Source: Ignavibacteria bacterium
GTDB lineage: Bacteria > Bacteroidota > Ignavibacteria > Tepidaquicellales > Tepidaquicellaceae
Direction: 5' to 3'
Length of the DNA stretch: 64,000 nt
NCBI GenBank assembly: GCA_028714695.1
Contig: JAQTLX010000007.1
Location: 62,001 to 126,000, forward strand
Shown: positions 45,165-54,172 of the stretch, piece by piece
How the letters are laid out: each line of letters opens with the position of its first letter
How positions within the stretch are numbered: the first letter of the stretch is position 1
The notes under the pieces: model-generated
The model's database searches: none
What the model saw: the letters and a program-made list of their open reading frames with translations, nothing else
Told to the model about the DNA's origin: nothing
Program-made: the position numbers and the translations under genes

Positions 45165-46160
45165 TTAATTGCAAATAAAATTTGTAAAATCTTTTTTCGA
45201 TATATTGCCGAAGTAATATTTTAAATCAATATCATCCAGCAATCCGGATATTTCTTCTTCCTTGTAATTACTTCCGGTCAGCAGTTTTTCAATATCTTCT
45301 GAATCGCCGTAACCAAGAAAGTCGCCGAAAAATTTTATGTTTTGGATTTTTCCGTCTTTCACGAAAATTCTCGCGTCAATCTGCCCGAAATTAAATCGGT
45401 TTACTTTCTTTATGTTGAACTCCGGTGAACGTCCGTAATTCCATTCCCAGGTTCTGTATTTCGTTTCGGATAACTTCATGACTTCAATCCACTGCGCGTC
45501 TGAAAGGTTCACAACGGGAAGCGTATCAAATTCTTTGAAAACCATATCGATTATTTTCTGCCTGAAATCTTCGATTGAAATTTTTTCTTTCAGAAATTCC
45601 GATATGTTCGCCACGCGGCTTCTTACCGATTTCACGCCCTTGCTCTCGATTTTATCCGCTTTAACGTTCAATGCCTGAACAACGTCCTCAATGCGCGAAT
45701 CAAGCAGAAGCGTTCCGTGCGAAAACATAGATTTCAAATTCGTAAACTGAGCGTTGCCCGAAATTTTCCTTCCGTCAACCGTAATGTCGTTCCGTCCTCC
45801 GAGTTCAGCCTTTACGCCCATCGAATTCAGAGTCTCAACAACAGGCCGCGTGAACTTTTCGAAGTTGTGAAAGAACTCAGGCGAGTATTTTGTAATAAAA
45901 CTGAAATTAAGATTTCCGCGGTCGTGATATACAGCGCCGCCTCCCGATATTCTGCGCACTACCTTTATACCGTTCTTATCTACGTAATCTTTATTAATTT
46001 CCTCAATTGTATTCTGATGCTTGCCTATAATTATCGAAGGATCATTAATGTAAAAAAGCAGATACATCTCGTTCTCCATGTCGAAATTCCGTACGCAGTA
46101 TTCCTCGAGCGCCAGATTTATCGCCGGGTCGTGTATATCTTTGTTGTCAATGAGTTTCAT
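45165..46160 (-). CDS. lplA: Lipoate-protein ligase A
   Basis: This 331-aa enzyme activates lipoate with ATP and attaches it to lipoyl domains of 2-oxoacid dehydrogenases and GcvH. The core motif VVRRISGGGAVYHDRGNLNFSFI and ISGNAQFTNLKSMFSHGTLL (with the catalytic Lys region GRKISG) are present. The C-terminal accessory domain (TWEWNYGRSPEFNIKK) is retained. It lies between a TPR gene (10-bp gap) and the M42 peptidase. Confidence 0.93.
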   Translation of the reverse strand: MKLIDNKDIHDPAINLALEEYCVRNFDMENEMYLLFYINDPSIIIGKHQNTIEEINKDYVDKNGIKVVRRISGGGAVYHDRGNLNFSFITKYSPEFFHNFEKFTRPVVETLNSMGVKAELGGRNDITVDGRKISGNAQFTNLKSMFSHGTLLLDSRIEDVVQALNVKADKIESKGVKSVRSRVANISEFLKEKISIEDFRQKIIDMVFKEFDTLPVVNLSDAQWIEVMKLSETKYRTWEWNYGRSPEFNIKKVNRFNFGQIDARIFVKDGKIQNIKFFGDFLGYGDSEDIEKLLTGSNYKEEEISGLLDDIDLKYYFGNISKKDFTNFICN

Positions 46161-46170
46161 GAAAAAAGTT

Positions 46171-47022
46171 TTATCTGTTATCGTTATAAATTTTGCAATT
46201 CTCTATTAGTCTGTTGGATAAGTTTATCATTCTTGTTGACGGGTCCGGACAGTACTTTATCGACTGCGCAAAATCATCCGCCGCAGGTCCGAATTTTCTG
46301 TATATGTAATAATTGAACCCTCTTCTGAAATACAGCAGAAACTGGTCGGGATAATTTTCGATTGCATTCGAAAGTACGTTGATGTTGTACTCTATGTTAT
46401 CCAGAATCAAAACAACGCCCTGCGACTTGTAGTTTGAAAAGAAATCGTTCGGATAGTTATCAAGTATTTTTTCTATATCATCGTAAAATTTCGCGGTGTC
46501 GTTCAATTCAGTGTAAATCATCGCTCTTACATAATAGAACAATGGATTCCTCTGGTTCAGGTTTATTGCCATGTTCAGGTCCGTCAAAGCAAAATCGAAT
46601 TTGTTCAGGTCAAGATCGGCATTTACACGTCCGAAATATCCGTCCGAATTTGCAGGGTCATTCTGTATCGCCTTCGTGAAGTCGTCATAAGCATTTGCGG
46701 GAATACCCATTTTTACGTATGCATAACCCCTGCTTATATTATATGCGGAATAATACGGTTTCATCTGAAGCGCAAGAGTGTAATCTTTCAACGCATCGTC
46801 GAATTTCCTGAGACTTTCGAAACACATGCCCCTTTCGTAGATTGCCTTGTCATCGTTCGCGTATGCTCGTATGTATTCGTTGTAGTTCTTGATTGCCTCT
46901 TCGAAATTGCCCGAAATGTAATTCCTGTAAGCATTGTCGTAAGATGTAATCCCTTTTAACTGCGGGTACGAAACATTCAGGTATATTGAAAATAAGATTA
47001 CTAAAACCGTAATAATTCTCAT
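46171..47022 (-). CDS. Secreted tetratricopeptide-repeat protein
   Basis: This 283-aa protein has a signal peptide (IITVLVILFSIYLNVSYPQ). It has at least five TPR units, for example GNFEEAIKNYNEYI, RKFDDALKDYTLALQMKP, GIPANAYDDFTKAIQNDP, NKFDFALTDLNMAINL and RKFGPAADDFAQSIKYCP. It is a protein-protein interaction scaffold of unknown partner. It is the first gene of the TPR-lplA-M42 minus-strand unit. Confidence 0.85.
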   Translation of the reverse strand: MRIITVLVILFSIYLNVSYPQLKGITSYDNAYRNYISGNFEEAIKNYNEYIRAYANDDKAIYERGMCFESLRKFDDALKDYTLALQMKPYYSAYNISRGYAYVKMGIPANAYDDFTKAIQNDPANSDGYFGRVNADLDLNKFDFALTDLNMAINLNQRNPLFYYVRAMIYTELNDTAKFYDDIEKILDNYPNDFFSNYKSQGVVLILDNIEYNINVLSNAIENYPDQFLLYFRRGFNYYIYRKFGPAADDFAQSIKYCPDPSTRMINLSNRLIENCKIYNDNR

Positions 47023-47092
47023 AAAGTTTTTCTTGTAATATAAAAAGCGGAGATAATAAAAATTAGAGAATAAATAATCCTATATTAACAAA

Positions 47093-47119
47093 AAGGGCAT
47101 CTTTTTGCAAAATGCCCTT
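47093..47119 (-). terminator. Rho-independent terminator of the tryptophanase gene
   Basis: On the minus strand, AAGGGCAT ... ATGCCCTT is followed by TTTTTGTT, 23 bp beyond the tnaA stop. Confidence 0.85.
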
Positions 47120-47141
47120 CGAAAATACTTTTTAAAAAAAA

Positions 47142-48548
47142 TTAGACAAGTCCGAATTTAGCCGTGAAATGCCTGAGGAATTTCGGCTCTTCAATTATCT
47201 TTATTCCTCTTATGCTGTCCTTGTTTTTCTTGATTTCACAGAGCACTTCTATAATGTATTCGATGTGGCTCTGTGTATATACTCTTCTCGGAATTGCAAG
47301 ACGAACCAGTTCCATGTCCGCGGGAATCAACTTTCCGTCCTTGTCGTATTTACCGAACATTACACTTCCGATTTCAACAGCCCTTATTCCGCCGAGCCTG
47401 TAAAGTTCGGCAGTAAGCGCCTGTCCCGGATAATTATCCGCAGGTATGTTTGAAAGAAACGCTTTCGCATCAAGATAAATTGCATGACCGCCCGGAGGCT
47501 GTATGATCGGGATTCCGTTTTCTGTCAGTTTATCGCCTAAGTACTTTGTCGAGTGTATCCTGTAATGCAGATAACTCTCGTCAACTATTTCTTCGAGTCC
47601 CTGCGCTATCGCTTCCATGTCGCGTCCTGCCAGCCCGCCGTATGTTTCGTAACCTTCCGTGATAATAAGCAAGTTCTTGCAGTTCGAATACCAGTCTTCG
47701 TTGTTCATCGCGAGAAAGCCGCCGATGTTCGCGAAAGCGTCTTTCTTCGCCGACATCGTGCATCCGTCCGCGTATGAAAACATCTCGTTGCAGATTTCAA
47801 GAATCGATTTTTTCTCGTAACCTTTTTCTCTTATCTTGATGAAATATGCGTTTTCCGCGAATCTGCATGCGTCTATGAAAAACGGGATTTTATGCTCTTT
47901 GCAGATTTTGCTGACTTCGCGTATGTTCTCCATCGATACAGGCTGTCCTCCGCCTGTGTTGTTCGTAACCGTAATCATGCAGACGGGGATGTTTTTCGCT
48001 CCGGTCGTCTTTATGAATTCTGTTAATTTATTTGTGTCCATGTTGCCCTTGAACGGATGAATGACTTCGGGATGTTTCCCTTCTTCTATAACAAGGTCAA
48101 CCGCGTTACCGCCGTTAAACTCGATGTTCGCGCGTGTTGTGTCAAAATGATTGTTGTTCGGTATGTATTTGGTGCTGCCTGAGTTAACGAAACGCCCTTC
48201 GGCGTCTATGTCGCTCAAAAGGAAAGTAAATAATATTCTTTCCGCCGCTCTGCCCTGATGCACGGGAATAATATGTTTGAAACCGAATATCTTTTTCGTT
48301 GCCGCTTCAAATTTAAAATATGATTTTGAACCCGCATAAGATTCGTCTCCATCCATCATTGCAGCCCACTGCTTCGAACTCATTGCCGATGTGCCGCTGT
48401 CAGTAAGTAAATCAATCAGCACGTCTTCTGCGGGAATCAGGAACGGATTGTAAAACGCGCTTTTTATTATTTCTTCGCGCTGTTCTATAGTTGTTGTCCT
48501 GACTGCCTCTACAGATTTTATTCTGAACGGTTCTATAATTGTCTTCAT
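47142..48548 (-). CDS. tnaA: Tryptophanase (beta-eliminating PLP lyase)
   Basis: This 468-aa PLP enzyme splits tryptophan to indole, pyruvate and ammonia. EPFRIKSVEAVRTTTIEQREE, IDLLTDSGTSAMSSKQWAAM and IPVHQGRAAERILF are family segments. The PLP lysine lies in CTMSAKKDAFANIGG. The C-terminal ELYRLGGIRAVEIGS matches tryptophanase rather than tyrosine phenol-lyase, whose equivalent region reads like VRSMERG. Tyrosine phenol-lyase remains an alternative. No TnaC-like leader peptide or TnaB permease is seen. It has its own terminator. Confidence 0.87.
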   Translation of the reverse strand: MKTIIEPFRIKSVEAVRTTTIEQREEIIKSAFYNPFLIPAEDVLIDLLTDSGTSAMSSKQWAAMMDGDESYAGSKSYFKFEAATKKIFGFKHIIPVHQGRAAERILFTFLLSDIDAEGRFVNSGSTKYIPNNNHFDTTRANIEFNGGNAVDLVIEEGKHPEVIHPFKGNMDTNKLTEFIKTTGAKNIPVCMITVTNNTGGGQPVSMENIREVSKICKEHKIPFFIDACRFAENAYFIKIREKGYEKKSILEICNEMFSYADGCTMSAKKDAFANIGGFLAMNNEDWYSNCKNLLIITEGYETYGGLAGRDMEAIAQGLEEIVDESYLHYRIHSTKYLGDKLTENGIPIIQPPGGHAIYLDAKAFLSNIPADNYPGQALTAELYRLGGIRAVEIGSVMFGKYDKDGKLIPADMELVRLAIPRRVYTQSHIEYIIEVLCEIKKNKDSIRGIKIIEEPKFLRHFTAKFGLV

Positions 48549-48629
48549 TAATGAAATAAATTTAATTTCAATTAAAATACAAAATCAAAACTCAAGAGTT
48601 AATTCATAAATTCCTGTATATAAAAACTT

Positions 48630-50114
48630 CTAATCGGTAACTTTTTCTTTCGAGTAGTTTCCGTTTGCAATTTCAAACGCCGTCATGTACGCGAGTTTGC
48701 ACTCCTTTTCAAATGTCGATTTATTCAGAGTTTCGGGCTTGTCCCCCGGTAAATGCAAAAACGTATAACTGAAATATGATACAAAATACAAGCAGGGAAT
48801 CTTTAACTGATGAAACGGCGCCGCGTCCGCTCCTCCGCCGTTCCATGTGCGCATTATCATCGCTTTTGTGTACAATGAATCAATCGTTCTTGTAATCTGC
48901 CAGAGTCCGGGCGCGCTTTTTCCGTTGCCAATCTGTATGCTGTCCCCGAATCCTACGCAGTCGTTGTTGAGCATTGCAACCGTTTTTTCAACAGGTACAA
49001 TCGGATTCTTGCAGTAATAACTCGAACCCAGTAATCCCGATTCTTCGTTTGAAAATAAAATGAACATTATCGAACGTTTCGGCTTTATTCCGGATTTCAC
49101 GAATGTTCTCGCGAGTTCCAGCACTGATGCCGAACCCGACGCGTTGTCGTTTGCTCCCGGAAAATAAACCTCGCCCGCCTGGTCTCCCACATGGTCAAGG
49201 TGCGCACCTATTATTAAATACTCGTTCTTCAGTTCAGTGCCGCTTCCCTCAAGTATCCCCGCAACATTCATTGTCCTTCTGTCTTTTGTGTATAAAGCCG
49301 TTACTTCAATCGAAACTTTTGTATTCGTTGAAAACGAAATGGGTGTTTTTTTCTCGTCCAATTCTGTCTGAAGCGCTTTTATGTTTTTTCCTTCAACTCC
49401 TAAAATATCATCGACTGCGTTAAGGTCAGCGTGTATCATCGGCAGTGAAATAAGGTGTTCTCCTTCGCCGTCCATAACGCTTCCAATCGGTTTCTGCGGA
49501 TTCGCGTCATTCGGCTTCGAAACGAAAATAACGCCCGCAGCCCCGTGCTTCAATGCAATCGAACCTCTGTATCTCAAAGACTGGTTCCATTCCTTGTCTT
49601 TTATTTTCCACGAAGGAGTCTGCTTGAACATCATCACGATTTTTCCATTCGCGTCGATTCCCGCGTATTCATCGAAATTGTTTTCAGCGTCCGAAAAACC
49701 GTATCCCGCGAAAACAATTTCCGCCGAAACTTTCCCCGAACCCGTAAAACCCCTGCAAATAAAGTCTTCGCCGAGTTTATATTTTTTCTCCGAACCGTCT
49801 TTATTTGATAATGAAAAACCGCAAGGAGCAACTATTTCATTATATTCCGTTGTGAACGTCTGATAATATCCTTCGTTACCCGCGGGTTTCAGACCCAGTG
49901 ATTTGAATTCTCCCGCCATAAATTCCGCCGCCTTGTAAAAACCTTCGCTTCCCGCTAATCTCCCTTTCAGTTCAGGCGATGCGAGAAATTCAACCGTCTT
50001 TATGAGATTATCGCCGCTGATTTTTTCTACTCCCGGATATTTGTCTCCCGGATTACTGGTAAATCCCGTAATCAGAAACAGGATTATTGTTATAACCGAT
50101 GTGATTGATTTCAT
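48630..50114 (-). CDS. M28-family zinc aminopeptidase with PA insert
   Basis: This 494-aa exported protein has a signal peptide (ITSVITIILFLITGFTSN). The M28 zinc ligands are visible in IIGAHLDHVGD, PGANDNASGSASVLEL, FSNEESGLLGS, MLNNDCVGFGD and a late APFHQLKIP His. A protease-associated (PA) domain is inserted at about residues 110-250 (FAGYGFSD, GKIVMMFKQTP, KHGAAGVIFVSKP). It likely digests peptides outside the cytoplasm. No T9SS sorting domain is present. Confidence 0.9.
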   Translation of the reverse strand: MKSITSVITIILFLITGFTSNPGDKYPGVEKISGDNLIKTVEFLASPELKGRLAGSEGFYKAAEFMAGEFKSLGLKPAGNEGYYQTFTTEYNEIVAPCGFSLSNKDGSEKKYKLGEDFICRGFTGSGKVSAEIVFAGYGFSDAENNFDEYAGIDANGKIVMMFKQTPSWKIKDKEWNQSLRYRGSIALKHGAAGVIFVSKPNDANPQKPIGSVMDGEGEHLISLPMIHADLNAVDDILGVEGKNIKALQTELDEKKTPISFSTNTKVSIEVTALYTKDRRTMNVAGILEGSGTELKNEYLIIGAHLDHVGDQAGEVYFPGANDNASGSASVLELARTFVKSGIKPKRSIMFILFSNEESGLLGSSYYCKNPIVPVEKTVAMLNNDCVGFGDSIQIGNGKSAPGLWQITRTIDSLYTKAMIMRTWNGGGADAAPFHQLKIPCLYFVSYFSYTFLHLPGDKPETLNKSTFEKECKLAYMTAFEIANGNYSKEKVTD

Positions 50115-50194
50115 ATTCTAAATTTCAATAAAATACAAAAATTCTTCTTAAAAAATCGTTGAAAAGAAAAGCGGATAATGTGCTATAAAATAAA

Positions 50195-50219
50195 AACTCC
50201 CCGCATAAAACGGGGAGTT
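50195..50219 (-). terminator. Rho-independent terminator downstream of the M6 peptidase gene
   Basis: Read on the minus strand, AACTCCCCG-TTTTATG-CGGGGAGTT runs into a T-rich tract (TTTTTATTTTATAG). Confidence 0.85.
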
Positions 50220-50259
50220 CATTAACTCGCTTAACTATTTCTGATTTGCAATTATTTTA

Positions 50260-50327
50260 TCAGCACCCCGCCCTAAAAAATTGGCGGGTTTTCGATTAAA
50301 TAATTCGCCGCGGCGAACTATTTAATC
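50260..50327 (-). repeat. Two-hairpin module overlapping the M6 gene stop codon
   Basis: The sequence from 50294 to 50327 is a 34-bp near-perfect palindrome, GATTAAATA ... TTCGCCGCGGCGAA ... TATTTAATC, with one mismatched pair. It contains the stop codon. It is followed on the minus strand by CCGCC ... GGCGG (about 50268-50287). The arrangement matches the module at 33154-33262. Confidence 0.75.
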
Positions 50328-52714
50328 AGCACCATTCGTTTTACCTGTACAAAATTCCCGGCTTCGATTTTATAAAAATAAACACCGGATGAAAGTTCTG
50401 AGCCGTTAAAAGATATGGAATAGTATCCTGCCGGCTTAATATCATTTACCAATGATTTCACTTCTCTTCCCGTAATATCGTAAATCTTCAAAGATACCTT
50501 GCTGTCTTTTGGCAATGAATATGCAATTGTTGTCGAAGGATTAAACGGATTGGGATAGTTTTGTGAAAGTTTATATGTTTTCGGAGCATTCGCAATTGGC
50601 AGCATATTATCTCCATCATCATCGCTATTCCTATTTAAATACCTTGTAACGATTGATACAAAATCCGAGTACACGGAAGCCCAGTTTGTGTTGTCAACTG
50701 CTTTGATTTTATATCTCAATCTGTAATCGTTGGTTGATGATGATCCTTCCTTACAATTTCCGTATGTACTATAATCGATGTATGCCGGTGAATCGTCTTT
50801 GTTTATTAAGGTGTCAGCTATTTCCAAAAAATCTCCGGGAACATTGTTTATATCGCTGATTGCTCTGAAAATTTTATATCTCTTATAAGCAGAGTTAATT
50901 CCCTGAAGCATATCGGGCTCCATGTTATGATTCCATGTTATTAGTGGATATCTTCTGTCTTTTTCGCAAAGTGTTTTATAAATATTTAATCCCATAGGTC
51001 TTGAAGGCGGCGTCGCTTGAAGAATTGAACTTAAATTATATCCTCCATTACCAACTCTGTATATTTTAATATCGGCTGTATTGCCGTTTGAACTGTCATA
51101 ATAAATAAACACGCCGCTTGTATCATTGTTGTATTTTGCAGTGCTGGGTGATGAATATGGCGAAAACACTTCATTATAACCCGGTTTCCATGCATCCCAT
51201 CTGTCTCCATCGCTGTCAAAAGTAGTATACAGGTCTTCTGAATTTGTATATAATCTGTTTGTCCCGAAATGACAGTTATCTACAGGTGCGGCGCCATACC
51301 CATGTTTAATAGTATAGCCTCTAGGCGAACCGTTCGGGTTGTTTCCAAAATAATCATGCAAACTTAATCCGTCCCCTTTTAAGATATTGGTTCCTAGCGG
51401 CGATGCATCGTTATCATATAGAACTTCTGCTTTTCTAAATGTTCTCCATACTGGTTCACTTGTCCAGCAATTCATATCCACTGATGCCCAGTCGACTCTC
51501 TCCCATCTGTAATAGCCGTCTGCGCATTCCATATCCTGAGGTGAACAATAGTCCAATGTGGGACGTGTTATTCCGTTAAAAACGTGATAAATGTAAAGTC
51601 CTTTGCCGTATTCGGTCGTGTTATATGGATTTATCATTGCAGTATCACCCATCATTACCCTATCCCAGTAGCAAACTTTTGTTCTGTTCGCGAGCAGGAA
51701 AAATTCTGTCTCAGAAATCGGTACTTTTAGTACTTCACCATCTCTATTACTGTGTGAAGAATAATCTCCTAAATTATTTGTTTGTCCGAAAGTTGCAGTC
51801 ATAGGTGTCATATAACCGCATGCAATCATTTCATACGGGCTGTAAAATGCATCGGGACCAAGTCCGTAAGAATTATGTCCGTATATTAAATGTCCTCCGG
51901 AGAAAGTAAAATGCCCATGCTCGTGAACACATATTCCCATTATGGCGTCTTTCTTTAAATTACGCGCGCATGTAATACCAGAACCGGTATAACCTGAATT
52001 TGTTCTAATCCATCTGACTGTATCAACTTGAAAATCATTTCCCTCAAGAGTGTTGTAACCGCTGTAATCCAGCAAAACACCGCTCGTGGTTTTATGTATC
52101 TTATAAATAAAATCAATATTGTTGTCGGGCGCATATTCAAAGTTTGTTCCATTCCAACTCCATTTGTCGAAATATGACCAATCAACGGAATATCTTTGGC
52201 TCAGTTTATTCCAGATTTCTATATTCATTTCCGCAACTCCTCCGGAATATTGATAATGGGAAGAATCATAATTAAGTCTTACGGAATATGCCTTTCCCAA
52301 TACATGAAATCTTCCGAGCGATAATTGCAAATAATAATTGCTGAAGGTTTCTTTGCTCTGGTCGTAGGCATTCCACCAATTAGAATTATTATTTTTGATT
52401 GACGCTATCAAACTATCTCTATATATGGGTCCCGATGTATCGCATGTATTAGGCCAAATATCATAACTCGCGTCATCGAGAAATTGAACGAAAACTATTA
52501 ATACAGGAAAATATGCCGCACTAATTAGAGGATTCCCGTTTATTGTATCTGTTCTGTCTGGTTTATAGTAACCGTTAACCGGATTTACCGGTAATTGGCT
52601 CAATTGAAATAAAGAACTCCCGCAAGAGATTTCAGATGGACTTTGCGCTTCTGCTCTTTGTGATAGTAAAATAAGAGACACAAAAATACAGACTATTAAT
52701 ATAGTTTTTCTCAT
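50318..52714 (-). CDS. T9SS-exported M6-like metallopeptidase
   Basis: This 798-aa protein has a signal peptide (ILIVCIFVSLILLSQRAEAQ). It carries MGICVHEHGHFTFSGGHLIYG (about residues 258-278), the HExxH zinc motif in the context of immune-inhibitor-A-like M6 peptidases. ILVFVQFLDDASYDIWP-like segments and later PYEMIACGYMTP support that family. The C-terminal sorting domain is YKLSQNYPNPFNPSTTIAYSLP ... VKRMVLIK. It is a secreted protease, possibly for protein degradation or virulence-like functions. The third zinc ligand is not certain. Confidence 0.82.
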   Translation of the reverse strand: MRKTILIVCIFVSLILLSQRAEAQSPSEISCGSSLFQLSQLPVNPVNGYYKPDRTDTINGNPLISAAYFPVLIVFVQFLDDASYDIWPNTCDTSGPIYRDSLIASIKNNNSNWWNAYDQSKETFSNYYLQLSLGRFHVLGKAYSVRLNYDSSHYQYSGGVAEMNIEIWNKLSQRYSVDWSYFDKWSWNGTNFEYAPDNNIDFIYKIHKTTSGVLLDYSGYNTLEGNDFQVDTVRWIRTNSGYTGSGITCARNLKKDAIMGICVHEHGHFTFSGGHLIYGHNSYGLGPDAFYSPYEMIACGYMTPMTATFGQTNNLGDYSSHSNRDGEVLKVPISETEFFLLANRTKVCYWDRVMMGDTAMINPYNTTEYGKGLYIYHVFNGITRPTLDYCSPQDMECADGYYRWERVDWASVDMNCWTSEPVWRTFRKAEVLYDNDASPLGTNILKGDGLSLHDYFGNNPNGSPRGYTIKHGYGAAPVDNCHFGTNRLYTNSEDLYTTFDSDGDRWDAWKPGYNEVFSPYSSPSTAKYNNDTSGVFIYYDSSNGNTADIKIYRVGNGGYNLSSILQATPPSRPMGLNIYKTLCEKDRRYPLITWNHNMEPDMLQGINSAYKRYKIFRAISDINNVPGDFLEIADTLINKDDSPAYIDYSTYGNCKEGSSSTNDYRLRYKIKAVDNTNWASVYSDFVSIVTRYLNRNSDDDGDNMLPIANAPKTYKLSQNYPNPFNPSTTIAYSLPKDSKVSLKIYDITGREVKSLVNDIKPAGYYSISFNGSELSSGVYFYKIEAGNFVQVKRMVLIK

Positions 52715-52885
52715 ATTATTTGAACCTTTATTTTTATAAATTTTAAATGTTATAAAAATGGGCGGATATATCCATTTATGGATATACTTTGATTGTCGTT
52801 GACCGCGACTTTAATTTCAGAGACTCCGCCCTTTATTTCAATATAATTATCGTTTTGGTGGTTTATCCATAAGGACTTTAATAAT
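52715..52885. repeat. Spacer with hairpins
   Basis: ATATCCATTTATGGATAT-type hairpin (about 52767-52784) is enclosed by distant arms GGGCGGA ... TCCGCCC (52759-52831). A TTATCCATAAG fragment follows near 52862. It resembles the GC-arm hairpins found after other T9SS genes. No gene is present. Confidence 0.5.
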
Positions 52886-54148
52886 TTATTTTAATAGTAT
52901 AAACCTTTTTGTTTGTAAATTATTAGAACCGATTAGTTTGTAAAAGTAAACACCGGAAGATAATTTCGAAGCATCATAGTTTATCCGATACGTGCCCGGT
53001 GTTTTTATCCCTTCAAATAAATTATCTTCCTTTCTTCCTGTCGCGTCATATATCTCAAGTTTATAAAAACCCTTCGCTTTTATTTCAATCATTATATTTG
53101 TTGTGCTGTTAAATGGATTCGGACAGTTTTGATGCAATACGAATGATTCCGGAATCGCGTTTGAGACTTGGTTTACGTATGATAATCCGCCGTTTGTTGT
53201 GTATAATACCATTCCGTTGCTTCCCGCAGCCCAGCCTATGCTGTCGTTTTGGAAATATATATCACCGATATATCCGGGATTATTATCATTATCCATTCTT
53301 ACCCAATTGTATCCGCCATTTGTTGTTCTGAACATCCTGCCTCCTGGTGTACCGCCGCCACCGCACCAACCTGTATTTGCATTAGAAAATCTTACACTAT
53401 AAATATCAAATATCCCGGCAACTCTTCCTACACTATCCCAGTTCATTCCGAAGTCCGTTGAACGATAAACAGGGCCATTTTGTAAACCTACTACACAGCA
53501 ATACTGGTTATTTATTATGGACATATCCCAAAAATCATAACCCATATAATTTAAATTAATATTAGGCGTATACCAACTTAAGCCGCCATTTGTAGTTCTT
53601 TGAAGAAAGCCGCCATCCCCGCAAATAAGACCGGTTAGTGAGTCTTTAAAAAATATATTATATACCCACCCATCTATAAAGGTGGATGACAAATTGATGC
53701 CTCCGTTAGTAGTTTTCCATATTTTTGCGCCGGTACCTGATACCCATCCTGTATTCTTGTTGATAAAATATGACGCTTTATAACTATCCCCGGTTCCATA
53801 AGGACCATTTTCAATTGCCGTCCAGTTCTCTCCCCCGTTTGTTGTTTTTAAGATTGTTTTGAACATACCGACACAATAAAGTGTGTTGGAATCAACTACG
53901 CTTAAACATTCTAACCTCTTGTTCCCTGCGGGGTGTGTTTGCTGTACCCAGTTCCATCCTGCGTTGGTTGTTTTTGCTATTACTCCCGTTCCGCAAATCC
54001 AGCCTGTATTCTTGTTTATGAATTTCACTGAATGAAAATCCGTAGTACTTCCCGTATTTTGCAAAATCCACTGGCTTAGACAATTATCAATTAGTAATGA
54101 GTAATGAGTAATTAGAAAAAACAATGAGGTTATAATTATTTTTTTCAA
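52886..54148 (-). CDS. T9SS-exported YCF48/BNR-repeat protein (paralogue A)
   Basis: This 420-aa protein has a signal peptide followed by repeated KTTNGGxNW-type units (KTTNAGWNW, KTTNGGENW, KTTNGGINL, RTTNGGLSW, RTTNGGYNW, YTTNGGLSY). These alternate with NKNTGW.CG turns, as in YCF48-like beta-propellers. The C-terminal sorting domain is HQNCPNPFNSTTNIMIEIKAKG ... TKRFILLK. It is adjacent and paralogous to the next gene. Part of the signal peptide (LITHYSLLIDN) is encoded by a heptanucleotide repeat. Function is unknown, and adhesion or ligand binding is plausible. Confidence 0.82.
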   Translation of the reverse strand: MKKIIITSLFFLITHYSLLIDNCLSQWILQNTGSTTDFHSVKFINKNTGWICGTGVIAKTTNAGWNWVQQTHPAGNKRLECLSVVDSNTLYCVGMFKTILKTTNGGENWTAIENGPYGTGDSYKASYFINKNTGWVSGTGAKIWKTTNGGINLSSTFIDGWVYNIFFKDSLTGLICGDGGFLQRTTNGGLSWYTPNINLNYMGYDFWDMSIINNQYCCVVGLQNGPVYRSTDFGMNWDSVGRVAGIFDIYSVRFSNANTGWCGGGGTPGGRMFRTTNGGYNWVRMDNDNNPGYIGDIYFQNDSIGWAAGSNGMVLYTTNGGLSYVNQVSNAIPESFVLHQNCPNPFNSTTNIMIEIKAKGFYKLEIYDATGRKEDNLFEGIKTPGTYRINYDASKLSSGVYFYKLIGSNNLQTKRFILLK

Positions 54149-54172
54149 CTTTAATTGTTTTGAATTAATAAA

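Noticed and set aside
45717-46316. 199-aa plus-strand ORF opposite lplA
   Set aside because: Antisense to conserved LplA motifs, with no domain, signal or plausible start context.
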